Part shown: in pieces, positions 12,316 through 23,800 of the stretch
How positions within the stretch are numbered: position 1 is the first letter of the stretch
Layout of the letters: every line of letters starts with the position of its first letter
From: Climacteris rufus
Taxonomy: Eukaryota > Chordata > Aves > Passeriformes > Climacteridae
NCBI GenBank assembly: GCA_013398175.1
Contig: VZRZ01004624.1
Coordinates: forward strand, 1,163 to 65,162
Length of the DNA: 64,000 bases
Reading direction: 5' to 3'
Program-made: the position numbers and the translations under genes
Notes under the pieces: generated by a model
Told to the model about the DNA's origin: nothing
Database searches by the model: none
The model's input: the letters and a program-made list of their open reading frames with translations, nothing else

Positions 12316-12893
12316 GAAGAGAGGAAAACCCCCCAACATCTAGATGTTTTGCAGAGAAGCACTTCCAAGGAACCAGTACTTGACAGAAAGGATTTAAATG
12401 ATGCAGATCAAGGGCTGCTTTTTGCCCGAGGGTCGGGATTTTAATTCTCCTGGTGAGGCAGCACCCCAAAAACTGGTGCCATCCTAAGTGTACTCATTTC
12501 CACCTGTGGAATACAAGACCACGGTATGAAACCAAATTAAGGAGTAAAACTTAGCTGTGATTTTTTTTTTTCCCCCAAACAACACTTCTGGAAATTATGT
12601 TAAACTATACACACCATTTCTGTATGAAGCAGTTCATCATGAGACAATCTCCAATTTAGCAGACACTGTCTCCTAGCAGAGATATGTCTCCCTGTAGAAA
12701 TATTTTAGAGTTAACACTGGTTGGTTGAAGGTGAAAATGAATTTTTTCATTTTGAAATTATTGCAGAGAAGCAGAGATACACCAATCTGTGCTATTAACT
12801 GCCTACAGAAGCACCACATCCATGTAGTTAGCTCCTCCCTCACCCCTTTTTATTTCCTGGTATGCTTAAATGTTTTAGCGTTGAAGATTTCCA

Positions 12894-12928
12894 CTTGGTT
12901 AGAGAATGAGAGCTCCTGCTCTCTGGAG
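12894..12928 (+). repeat. 35-bp exact direct repeat, copy 1
   Basis: A 35-bp segment beginning CTTGGTTAGAGAATGAGAGC and ending CTCTCTGGAG is identical to 13380-13414. The bases on either side differ between the copies. The spacing between copies is 486 bp. No mobile element signature is visible in the intervening DNA, so a local copy event is more likely than a target-site duplication. Confidence 0.95.
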
Positions 12929-14185
12929 CAAAGATGAGCAAAGTCATGAGAGCAGAGATGTTATTATGTGAGCACAGAGGAGGCAAAGCAGCAACCGACA
13001 TAACACACCCATGACTGAATTTGAATCCAGAAAAGGCACCACCATCTTCCAATAGACTTGATATAGGACTAGGATTTTCCTCTTTCTTGCTCCAGTTTTC
13101 TCCCAAGCTAAAAATTTGAGAGCCGAGGGCACTGAAACAGCAAAGATGAAATAATGTCTCAGGTACCAAATGGTTTCATTATAGCTCTCTTCTCCTGTTG
13201 TTTTTTTGGGTTTATTTTTTCATATTAATATATTTCCAGTCCTTTGAGTGCACATAAAAGACCCAGTCTCTGAAGGCATATAAAAGAGAACTCCAAACAA
13301 ACCTTTTGAAATTCTCACTAAGCCAATCTCATAATTTTAAGGCTGATGACTTAAATTTTGCATTCAATTCTCATTCTCTCTTGGTTAGAGAATGAGAGCT
13401 CCTGCTCTCTGGAGGAGGCTCTCTGCATCTCTGGAGATGGGACGGTGATTAATAGTCACACCTTGCCCTTGCCAAACTGATAGAGCTTCAGACAGCTGGG
13501 GAGAAGAAGAATGGCTCTGCAGAGGGCATGGGGGATTTTATTTCACACCAATACAGCACCAACACTGACAAGCATTCCCACCCTGCTCCAGCTCCAGCGT
13601 GCTTCTCCCACAGTCCCCCAGCACAGCCCAACTCACTCGTATTCTTCCTCTGGTTTCATGAATTCCTTTCTGCTGAGTGGCACGGCTTGGACAGGACGGA
13701 CAGAGAGCATCCTCACCCAGAGCACAGCCCTGCTCATTGGCCAGAGAGCTCTCTGGGGAGGCAGGACATGAGCCCTGAGTCCCCCGGGGCAGGGGCAGAA
13801 ACCGAACCCTGACCTTCTCCACACAGAGATCAGCAGCCGTGGTCCCCTGCCTGGCCCATGTCATGGGTTTCCCAGGGCTCTTGTGGCTTTGGATGTCCAG
13901 CCTCCCGCTAACCCAGTCCTCCCGAGCAGCCCCTTTGCCTCTGCGTTCGGTCTCTCCCTGCTGGGTCCCTCCTGCCCACCAGGAGCTGGCATTCCTCGTG
14001 TCCCTTCCGAGCTCCTAATGAAGCACTGATGAGCCTCCTCGGTGTCCTGCTTGTTCAGGCCCTCTGGCAGGAAAAGGAGTGAGCAAAACAAGTCATTCCC
14101 CTAAAACTGCTTTGCTTTAAGCGCTGAACTCTTTGTCCTTCCACAGACCTCCTTCCCACCTTGGTCATTTTGCTGCTGGAGATGC
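12929..14185. other. Mixed non-coding stretch, GC-rich in its second half
   Basis: 12929-13379 is unique AT-rich DNA lying between two identical 35-bp repeats. 13500-14090 is GC-richer, with short overlapping open frames on both strands and no recognisable product. I looked for LTR and CR1 landmarks in the GC-rich half and found none that hold together. Confidence 0.5.
13369..13414 (+). repeat. 35-bp exact direct repeat, copy 2, with inverted arm
   Basis: Copy 2 (13380-13414) matches 12894-12928 base for base. Unlike copy 1 it is preceded by TCTCATTCTCT (13369-13379), the exact reverse complement of bases 13387-13397 inside the repeat. This makes an 11-bp hairpin with the 7-nt loop CTTGGTT. 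The inverted arm is absent at copy 1, so it arose with or after the duplication, for example by template switching. Confidence 0.92.
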
Positions 14186-14239
14186 CAAAGAGAGAGTTTT
14201 CATGGCAAAGAGAGAATTTTCATGGCAAAGAGAGAATTG
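14186..14239 (+). repeat. 20-bp tandem repeat, 2.7 copies
   Basis: The unit CAAAGAGAGAATTTTCATGG repeats at 14186-14205 (one A to G change), 14206-14225 and, partially, 14226-14239. It is a short young minisatellite. It is unrelated in sequence to the 15-bp array that starts 220 bp downstream. Confidence 0.93.
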
Positions 14240-14460
14240 CTTTCAGGGAATGTTTCCTGTGTGAGGGTGGGGCACTCACTGGAAAACCCTGGGAAGCTGG
14301 AATCCTCCTCTGATAGTACTGTTGGTGGCAGCAGGAGTATTTAAGAGTTCTCTGGCTACATATAAACATGGAAACAGGCTGGGACACCAACTGGAACACA
14401 GCTATCCTTCCTGGAAGTCTTCAGGGGACGCAAGCTCTGCATTTCACAGGAAGGGCTCCC

Positions 14461-14535
14461 TATTCCAGGTGTGGGTATTCCAAGCGAGGGTATTCCAGGT
14501 GTGGGTATTCCAAGCGAGGGTATTCCAAGTGTGGC
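14461..14535 (+). repeat. 15-bp tandem array with alternating two-unit order
   Basis: Five 15-bp monomers alternate as A-B-A-B-A'. A is TATTCCAGGTGTGGG and B is TATTCCAAGCGAGGG; the last monomer is a mixture (TATTCCAAGTGTGGC). The A-B pair forms a 30-bp higher-order unit, so a 15-bp duplication diverged before the 30-bp pair was duplicated. Since 15 is divisible by three, the translated frames give repeated pentapeptides (such as CGYSK/RGYSK on the plus strand), but no start, domain or gene context supports translation. Confidence 0.95.
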
Positions 14536-14539
14536 TCTC

Positions 14540-17490
14540 CCAGACTCAGTGAGCTGACTTCAGAAAACATTTCTTGTGGGCCCTGATGGGTTTGTCCAGG
14601 AGGCAGAGTTTGTAGGTGCTCCACGAAGGTAAGGCCATGATAAAGGGAGTGATAAGGGGAAGGCAAAAGTAGAAAAGGCTTTTTAAGCCAGATGCAGTTG
14701 GAAAGAATTTTCTAAGAATCTTGCTATGTAATTGTGGAGAATTTGGAAAGAATAACCACCCAAAGACATTCCATCCCATGGACCTTTCACAACTAGATAG
14801 TGATCAAGCATTCTGCAGAGAACAATCCCGCCCTGGCATGAATATGCCTGGATGACCTCAGGAGTCCTTTGCTCCTTTAATTGCAATGACTTGTTACAAT
14901 AAAAAAGACAACAATGTTGTGCATGATAAAAGGGGCATTTGCAACTAAAAGGAGTATTTCCACATTAAGAAACTGGTTAGGTATCCAACCACAGTGGATA
15001 TTTAGAACTGCACCACTGTGAGAAAGAGTAAAGAAGATAGTGGGGGGAAAAAAAAAGGAAAGAGAACTAAGGTTTCAAAGGCAAAGTTCTCCACTGTGTG
15101 TGAGCTTGCTAATGTGAAAAGACAGGGATAGAGTCATCATGTCTATTAACTTTGCCAGGCACTAATCAATTGTTTTGCAAACTTGCTACTGAAATTCATG
15201 CCTAGTCATCAGAGTGAGAGAAAATGCTTGAAATTAATTTAATTGCTATTTAAAACCCATGTCTATTTCTTCAGTGAATCTCTGATAGGCTCTGTTTACT
15301 AGGACAATCTATAACATTGGGCCCAAGCTCTAAACACAAACCAGATATTTCCATTTCTAGTAAGGGAAAAAGAGCTAGTATTACTGAGCAGCTTTGAACT
15401 CTACAGTGAAAGTACCTTTTTTTCCCCTTAGAAAAACAACCCAACTGCATTTACATAAAATAAAAAACTATGAATCTAAGTGTGAGCAAGATGTACGTGA
15501 AGCACTTGGACAACAAGTCCCAGCATTGCAGGAAATGCCGATTAATGCCGCATTCTGCTGTGTTTAGCCCATTGCTCTGCATTTGCATCTCCAGTGAATG
15601 TTGCAGAGTGAGTTCCCACTAAGATTTCCCTCGAAGGGCTGAAGGAATTGTTCAGTTCAAGACTGTACTCTGTGCTGTTGTGACTGCAAAATGAAATGCA
15701 GCTCAAGAGACAGGACTGTGCAAACCAAAGGAGACTCTCCTGCGTTCCCTAAACCCAACCACTGCGTTTAGCATCTAAGTTCAAAAGCTGTGGAGATACG
15801 CTTTGGACTTCTCCAAAATGCCACAGAAAAAGGGTTTTTTCTTCCTTCTGAAAACTCTGCTCTTGCTCTTTGCTTGTGTCTGGTCATTTCTTTGACATAT
15901 GAAGACCACGTCTATGAACACAGGCAGCTAAAGCAGCTGTTTAAAGTTAAGCATAAGGCTATGAATATTTATGTTGAAGTACTATTTCACAGCAGAATGA
16001 AATCAAAGTCCCCCAAACTTAGTAGCAGGCAACTGCCTGTGTTCCAATTCTGCCAAAAACACTCACATTTTGTCATTTGGGAGAAAATAAAATTGTGAAA
16101 AAGCACATTTTCTTTCAGCTTTCTCCGTCAGATGAATTGTTTTTCTAGACATATCTCATCTATTAGATAAATCCCTAAGTTCAGGATTTCTTTAGCTCCA
16201 ACTATATATATGATACCCCATTTCTACATAAAATCAGTTAGTTGGAAAATTATTAAATAATGTCTCATATTAGCAGGTAACAGGAAAAATCCAAATTTCC
16301 TGTTTGTAATCAATGCATGCAATAAATTTAAATAATAAACATATGTGATTTTGATTGGTCATGGATGTCACATGAGTAGAGAATAGATTTTCCCCTGGCT
16401 GTTTATCTGAAAGTGATTTGTAAACAGAGATGTGTCTTACCCAAGATTATGCACAAGGTGTAAGAAAATAAGTGAAACAGCAGAAGCCTCTGATCCTGCA
16501 CTCCTTGGATTTCTGTTATTCTCACTGAAATCCATTGGAAAGACCTGATGATCTGACAAAGGTCAGAAAAATGATAATTTTTCTAGCATTTGGGGGAGAT
16601 TTTGTTTGTTTGTGTTTCTAACCATAACTGGCTGAGGAATGTCCTCTCTTGCAAATATTCTGTTTTCTGGCTTGTTTATGTCCTTGAAATTTTGGGTCCA
16701 AACATTTTATTTTGATGAGAAATGTGGGGTTTGCAGGTGACTTGCAGGTAAATCCAAGATTTATTAAAAATTGAATCATGGTTATGTGAAACAAGAAGAT
16801 AATAATGGCAAAGGTGTGGCAGAGGTGGGTTGATCAACTATTCAAAACTGTGAGGTATCAAAGCACTCCAGGGAAAATCCATTTTGCAAATAAGCTCGGT
16901 ACACACTTTCCCAATGGTCTGCAGATGAAATAAAGGAACTGCCTGAAGGTGAAATTAAAAGCAGAATGCCCACTAACAGGACAATGTGGTGGCTGTCACT
17001 TTGACAGTGACAGAGGATCATCTCTGCTGGCCTCACTTAATTTGAAACAAGTCACTTTCAACGAAAAAAAATCCTCAAAGGAAACATAAGAGAGAATAAC
17101 TTCCTCTAGGTCAGTCTGACATTGTTGTCCTACTTGTGGGAAAACATTCCCAGCGAGGAATGGGCTCTGTAGTCTTGTGAATGTTCATAGTCAAAATAAA
17201 CAGAGAAGAAACTGTGGATAATGGTCAACCATGAGCACTCTTGTCTGTCCTACAGACAGTTTTTCATATTTATCCAATCATTTTATACACAAAAAGAGGT
17301 ATAAAAAGACTATCGGCATTACCTTTGCTAATGCATCCTGGATCTTTCACGGAATCCAAGCACGAATGTAGAAGGCTGTTTTATCAGCTGTCTTCAAAGC
17401 ATTATCCTCAGCCTGACCTGCAAGGTTTGAGGAGGTTGCTCTCTAGACCACATAGTGATTTATCACAGTAAGAAGGGGGAAAATTTATAG
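14540..17490. other. AT-rich unique DNA without a gene
   Basis: No credible coding frame. Apart from the old repeat at 16490-16550, the stretch holds only short poly-A and poly-T runs and a minor TA run near 16204. Nothing else stands out. Confidence 0.6.
16490..16550. repeat. Fragment of an old amniote repeat
   Basis: The segment TGATCCTGCACTCCTTGG followed by CTCACTGAAATCCATTGGAA resembles an old amniote repeat with wording 'GATCCTGCACTCCTT...CTCCCATTGAAGTCAATGG'. It looks like one half of a near-palindromic element and may be related to the copies at 26771, 46112 and 48413. Recognition is from memory, and divergence is high. Confidence 0.4.
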
Positions 17491-19113
17491 TTAACATCAT
17501 ATTTTGAAGCAGCACTTTGCTTTTATCGAGACTCACACACTGTAAAATGTAAAAGGCACACTCAGGACCGAGAGTGGCCTAAAAGCAGGTGCTGGTCTCT
17601 GCTAACAGTGTAAGTGGAAATTAGACTGGGGGAGTACACGGAAGGGACAAACACTCCATCCCTTAATACTGTAGCCTGGCAGAGAAGAAGTCATTGACAT
17701 TCCAGAGGAGACCGAGTTAATCAGTAACACACCTGATTAGTGTCTCACAACTTCACCCCGCAACAAAGATCTTTTCTCCCTCTGTTCACATCCCTCGGAG
17801 GATGTGCTGAAACACAGAGGTGCTGCCCCTTGGCCCTCAGCATCCCTGCACGGCCCGGGGGCAAGCGGCGTGAGACCGGGGATGGCAGAAACAGTCCTGA
17901 GACGGAGATTTAGGATGGAAATCGCCGGTTGCGGTGTCCTCATGGATACATCTCATTGTCAGAGATAAAGGGTCATTGGGATCACCTTTTTTTTTAATGC
18001 AAATTGAACGCTGCCTCAGACTCCTTTGCGATTTGTGGGTATGTTCCCCTCTCCATTTGGCAAAGTTCAAATAGTTGCTGGGGTGTGTGACCTGAGTGTA
18101 GGGCATTTCCAAACACTTCAGCCTCGGCGAGTCACTCAAGGCACAAGACTTTCTTGTGAGGCAAGAAAAGGGCAATTTACACTTCTCCTTGGAAAAGGTT
18201 CTAATTGCTATTTCTCCCCCTCCGCTACCCCCGACCTCACAGGCTCTCACCGAAATCTTCATGAAAGTGTTAACAAAACGAATGAAATCCATTGTGACTT
18301 CGGATTGCCCAGCAGGAGCAACCCAGAGATCTGAGAGGAATTTCCTCTTTCCTGCGGGCTCCTGGAGCTTGTATGCGCCTGTGAGAGGAGGAATGAAAAC
18401 TTCCCTCTCCCACATCCCGAGTGGTGATGAATGTTTGCTTTGTGCACCTCGAAGTCACAAACACATGAAGCAATTCGGATATTCCCTTATAGCACCACGT
18501 TTCCCTGGGAAGAGGTGGAAACACAGCTACAAATTCAGTGCTTACTTCTGATTTGTGGAAGAGAGGGATGGACCAGATATCTGCAATTGTAGCAAAGTGC
18601 TTGCAGATCCAGAGATGACAGACCTTCAGTTTTAGCTATTTTTGGCCACCTCTGTAACCTCTTTGCCTTTCCCAGGTACTTCCCAGCACCTTGTAGCTAT
18701 TAGGCGAGCAAAGCCGAAAAGAGTTTAAAGGACAACAATTTAATCCTTTCCAGCGCATGTATCTGTCTCATTAAAGCATTCTCCTGCAGCGGTGTAATGA
18801 TACATCAAATGGAATCCATTTCAAGGTAAAATGAGTGCTGGTGATGGGTAACACACTGCTCCCGAGGCCTGGCTTACACCCCAGTCCTAGTGCAGCCTAG
18901 CACTGAAGTAGATTAAATATCAACTCGGGTCACGTTCTCATGGCCCAGGCACAAGTGCCAACATTCTTCCAATTATTCAAGGCCAAAGAAAGAGCAACCT
19001 GCCTGACAGAGCTGTGACACAGCTTGATTAGATTTAGCTTAGAAGCCTGCCGAAAAGGATACTGTGGTATTTAACTCAGATGGAGAAAGGAATGGCCTCT
19101 CTGTTTAAATGAA

Positions 19114-19131
19114 GGGGGGGGGGGGGGGGGG
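19114..19131 (+). repeat. G homopolymer adjoining assembly gap
   Basis: Eighteen consecutive G residues run into the gap at 19132. Immediately after the gap come further G-runs (19151-19167) and an A/G-rich tract to about 19208. Such purine tracts stall polymerases and form G-quadruplex structures, which probably explains the gap. Confidence 0.95.
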
Positions 19132-19148
19132 NNNNNNNNNNNNNNNNN
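19132..19148. other. Assembly gap (17 N)
   Basis: Seventeen N bases interrupt the G-rich tract. The true length is unknown; the number may be an estimate. Any frame crossing it contains unknown residues and should be disregarded. Confidence 0.99.
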
Positions 19149-20160
19149 AGTGGGGGAGGGGGGGAGGAGAAAAGAAAAAAAAGAAAAACAGTAAAAGAAA
19201 AAAAAAGCAGAATATATTTCTGTAATGAGGGAGAGAGCATGTTTTAAATTTAAAATGATTGTTTCTCCATAATACAGCCAGCATGTTCCACATGTATAAA
19301 CCGGTTTAATTATAAAAGGTGGCTTTGTACACCCTTTATTTAAATAATAGCATTTTGAAGTCTGCACAGAATCTTTCAGACCAAATAATTTTATCTTCCA
19401 GTTAAGAGAAAATCACCTTGGATAAAAAGGGCTCAAGCTGGCAAACAGGACAGAAAAGCATGGACAGAAACTGAGTAAACACTGACATTTCAAACAGAAG
19501 GTGTAAGGGGAGTTTGGGTAGGAGAACACACAGCTCCAGAGATCAAAATATCCAAGTGATTTGGCTGCAACTTTAAAGCGCAGAGAAGAAGGCAACGGCG
19601 TGTTCTGTGATCCAGCCCCGAGTTTCACATCTAATCTGAGTGACAGGAATTCCAGGAGCGTAGTAAGGCAGCCGGGCTGTGATGCTGATTTCGCACGGAG
19701 CAGCAGCCAGAAGAATGCTGCTGCTCCATCTCCTGACATTCCTCAGAGGCCTGCTGTCCAAGCATTAGTCAGAGCTCAAAAGGCTCTTTATTAGGGCAAA
19801 TTGACACATTTTCCCATTGAAAATTAATCTAATTTCAAAAAAGAGAAGGCGGAAGATGAACATAAAAATCACACAAGCCAATTTTTTTTCGAATGAAAAA
19901 ATACCTTTGTTTCCACTGAAACTTTTCATTTACCATCACACTGACCCGTGTCTCTCCTGGAAAATTTGGGAGACATTTATCACTCTGGGTATTTTGTGAG
20001 GTATTACTGTATTCCAGGATAGGATTAGTGTGTTCCTTCTGGAGGTTTGTGCAGGGCATGATTATTTTTAGGTGTCTGCTGCTGTTGGAGAAGAAGCAGA
20101 GTGCGGACAATTCAATAAAAAATATCAAGGCAGTGCTTGTAATCACTTACACACATTCTT

Positions 20161-23100
20161 TGCAGAGATACTGGCTGAGAAGGCAGTAACTCCTACACCT
20201 GGTAGACAACACAAAGTTTTGCATGGCCTCAGTGCTTAGGATTCTCTACCCACCTCATTTGCACCATTGACCATATTGGTGTCGTTGCCTTATCCTGTTT
20301 CAGAAAGAGGAGAGCTAAAACGTGTTCTCTAAGGTTGCAATTTATTAGCAATCACACAGATATCAATGCCATGACTCTGGTTAGAGAAAAAAAATTTAAA
20401 AAGTATTACAGGGGTGCAAAATTGTCACACCAAGGTATAAACTACATGAAGACTGATTGAAGAGTGACTATAATTATATATATATATATATATATATACA
20501 TTAACCCCAGTCTCTAAACTCTGACATCTACATTGAATGCTGCTCAATCAACTGAATGTTGGCATGAGGGAAAAAAAAATCCATGTAAAAAGAAATTAAT
20601 GAAATTTTCTGTCGTGTTTTTTAAGTCACTTATAAATCTTCATAGCCAAAAGGATGAAGTTTTTGTATTGAATCTTTTTTCAAATATTGGCTTTATTTGG
20701 CAAATTTAAATTATTTCTCTCACAGTTTATCAAGACAGAACACTTCAAATTTTCATTTTGCACAAAAACTTCACTTGGATCTTCAGTTACATTTTATTAA
20801 AAAAAAAAAAAGAAAAAAAGACAAATGGAATCTTCCAAATTAGACATCTCATTCAGTCTGAAATGCATTTCCCCTCCCATTTCTTGTTTGTAAGCTGAGT
20901 TCACTCTCCCTCAATTCCTTCCTCTCTCTCCTTCCCCACTTTTGGTTCTTACAGAAAATGTATTTGCACAGCTGTACTCATAAAGCACATATATTTAGAT
21001 TTTATTAGCATTATGCTGGCACAAAAAATCTTTTAAAAGAAGCTTTTCAGTTTTAAGTTATTTTAAACAGGTATTTAACCACCAGCAAAGGGCAGAAATC
21101 ATACCAGGCCTCTGCGTAATAAATGTCCATGTTTTCTCTTTCTAATTCCTGAATGGTTTGATCAGCTTGGGTACAGATTTTGTCACCCTCTACCAACTTT
21201 ATCCCACATCAGCTTACAGAGGGAGCTGTCTGATGATGAATTGTACTGCATCTCTCTGTGCCTAAAGGCTCCTATGTGCTTTTCAAAAATAATTCTTAAT
21301 TTTTTTTTTTACTTATTTCTCTCTCTTTTTGACATCACACAATTCCCCTCTAGACAGGTTTTACCTGGTTCAGTTGACTTTCATAATTCATTTACATTTT
21401 GGTCTGAAACCTAAGAAAGGTTTTCCTTTTGACGTAAGATGATCCAGATGGTTGAAAACTGACCTGGCATCAGAGCCACTGCACTTAAAACCAGAGCCTG
21501 GAAGGATCTATTCTCTTTTTTTGGTCTGGAAATGAGAAAAAGAAAGCTAGTTCTCAGGATTCTGTGCCAGTCTCTTCATTTTGAGAGGGTTACTGTGACC
21601 CACATAGGTTTTAATCTCCTCTTTGCCCTTTCAGGCTTTTAAGGAGAAGCCAATTTTGGCCTTGTGACCACAGGAATGTTTTTTACAGGACAGTCATGTG
21701 GAATGTGATGCTAACTAAGCATCCCCTTGGGAGAAGGAAACACCTTGCACCTCGAGTGCTGCAGGAAGCTGTGGTGCCATTTGGGCACCCATTTGTGAAG
21801 CAGGGGCTTGTCCTCAGGGCTCAGGGTCCTTGTGCCCTTCCAGGCTGCCTGTGAAGGGAGCAGCCCTACTGATACAATCCATTTTCTCATCTTCATTCAA
21901 GCAGAAAAGCCCATAAGTCTCAACATTCTGCCTGTGGCAAAATAAAATCCCCTCCCTGCCTTTGCCTTGTCCCAAGGCCACTGTACTAATTTTTAACAAA
22001 AGAAACATTTCTAAAATTAATGAGTCATGGAAAGAGCATCTCATTCTTCCATCTCCTAGCCCTGCTAACACGTGGCACTCTGAAGGAAATAAATGCAGAT
22101 AAAACTTGCATGTCAAGGAATGAAGTTGCAATAATTATCAATTGACTTAGAAATCTCAACTCAATTCCTCAAGCAGTGTTTCACCTCTTAATTTAAAAAT
22201 GAAAACGCAAGTCCAACAAGCACAATTGATCTATTTTGACCAAATGGGATAATTCATCTGAAAATGGGTTGCATAATCAAGGCCTTCATTTTCCACGTGG
22301 CATCATAATACATATTTCAACTTGTCAAGCAAACTGGAAAAACCACAATGAAACCTTGGGCATCCTGGCTGTACATCAGCTCTACCATCAACCAGATACT
22401 GTGTGTAGCCCTGAAATAAAAGTTGTTTCATATCCACTCCTGCTCCTGGCAATATCAGTTGTGTAAACAATTACTTCAGGGAGGTTTGTTTTAATATACT
22501 GCTGTAGCACAACCGGTGTTAAGTGCCCAAACCCTCAACTATCTTCCCGGTCCCTGAAGGTCTGCCCAAGTGTGTTGGAAAGATGAGGTGCTCAAGAGGC
22601 AACTGGTAAGGATGGATATAAACCTACATCTGATTGATGTACAGTGTAACTCAGGCTTCAGAAAAATCTATTCACATTCTTCAGAGAAGAAAAAAAAAGG
22701 GACCTGAAGTTCTGGTTTGAGTGAAATTTTAGCAGAAGCCTAAATTTCTAATTTTAAATGCAAACTTCCCCAAATGTCATGCTTACAGGCTATTGTTCCA
22801 GACACTTTCCTAGTTCTAATGATTGATTGAGGAACGCAGGGAAACAAGAATCAGCAAGAAGAAAGATTAGACAAGGCACTTGTCACACCTACTGGCAAGT
22901 GGTTGAAACACTCTCAGAATTCTAACAGAAACGTGAGAAATCAACATGGCCAAAAGCAGAACCTCAGCTGAAGTGTAACAGGAGTGGGATCCATCCTCCC
23001 AGCTCCCATTTGGCCCCAAATTGGTCATTGCTCTAGAGGAATGGCCAGTTTTTTGGAGCTTTCTGTTTTTCCACTGCGCATCCACTTCATTCCCAACTTA

Positions 23101-23760
23101 AGTCCAAGATGAGCCTCTTCAAGCTGGCTTTAAACTGGAAAAACTTTGTGGGATAATAAGCAGCAGAAGGAAGAATACTGGGCTATTGAAGCTCTAAGAT
23201 GGAAAGTTGCCAACACCAATGCAGTAGAGCAGTCCTAGGAAAGGTGCTGTGGCTTGTTTCGTCTCTGGGAAGGGGCAGTGGTCATCATGGCAGTCAATGA
23301 CAGACCTTTGAATTCTGACATTTCCCACAATACAGAAGAAAACTGAGAGGAATGTTTACAATACACAGAATGTTTAAAAGAACCCTCAGACCAAGAAGTT
23401 GGCTGATTTAATAGTTTTGCTGCAGATATGCAGGCAAAGGACTTCAAGAGTGTATGTGCTCCACTGCTGTGTTTCTCCTGCCTCACAATTACTGTGAGCT
23501 CTCCCAGTGATCAGGGGCTGTATTTTTGGATTTTAACTTTAGAAAACCCTGACATAAAATTCACAGAAAGATGGTTGTAAGAGCTAATGTAGCACTAGTT
23601 GCTTCTGAGTCACACCACTGTTTCAAAATCAAACACATTCAGTTCTTAAAATGAAGGATGTGAATGAGCGTTGTTGAATGGGGTGAATTTAAATCACCAT
23701 GAGTTAAGAAAGATTTTGCAAAAGTTCTTTCTTCAGGCCTACTTCTTGTCTAATTGAAAC
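20161..23760. other. AT-rich non-coding DNA without a gene
   Basis: Nothing coding is recognisable. Simple-sequence features apart from the TA repeat are an A-rich run at about 20798-20820, a pyrimidine-rich tract at about 20904-20940 and a T-run at 21301-21310. Confidence 0.6.
20475..20498. repeat. (TA)12 microsatellite
   Basis: Twelve uninterrupted TA dinucleotides. Likely length-polymorphic; no functional link is visible. Confidence 0.95.
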
Positions 23761-23766
23761 AGTATT

Positions 23767-23800
23767 AAACAGAAGTTACTCTTAAACAGAATTTACTCTT
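23767..23800 (+). repeat. 17-bp tandem duplication
   Basis: AAACAGAAGTTACTCTT (23767-23783) is followed directly by AAACAGAATTTACTCTT (23784-23800), differing at one base. The second copy overlaps the left arm of the hairpin at 23790-23839, so the core TTACTCTT occurs twice directly and once inverted within 75 bp. Confidence 0.95.

Larger units (their letters stand above)
17500..20160. other. Repeat-poor CpG-containing stretch, candidate conserved non-coding cluster
   Basis: CpGs are scattered through 17740-18500 and 19570-19700 at higher density than the AT-rich flanks. Apart from the G-run and gap at 19114-19210 I see no repeats. Long open frames exist on both strands around 17837-18551 (up to 192 codons) but carry no recognisable domain. 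The combination of retained CpGs, absence of mobile elements and openness on both strands fits constrained non-coding DNA better than an exon. This is inference; conservation cannot be read from one sequence. Confidence 0.3.

Noticed and set aside
12894..13414. 35-bp repeat as target-site duplication of an inserted 451-bp element
   Set aside because: Too long for any common vertebrate transposon and the interior has no LTR, poly-A or terminal inverted repeat.
13500..14090. GC-rich stretch as a second LTR
   Set aside because: No coherent TG...CA ends, TATA box and polyadenylation signal in one orientation.
17837..18415. 192-codon minus-strand frame as a gene
   Set aside because: No domain or plausible start context; the plus strand is open in the same place, which fits constrained or GC-rich non-coding DNA better.
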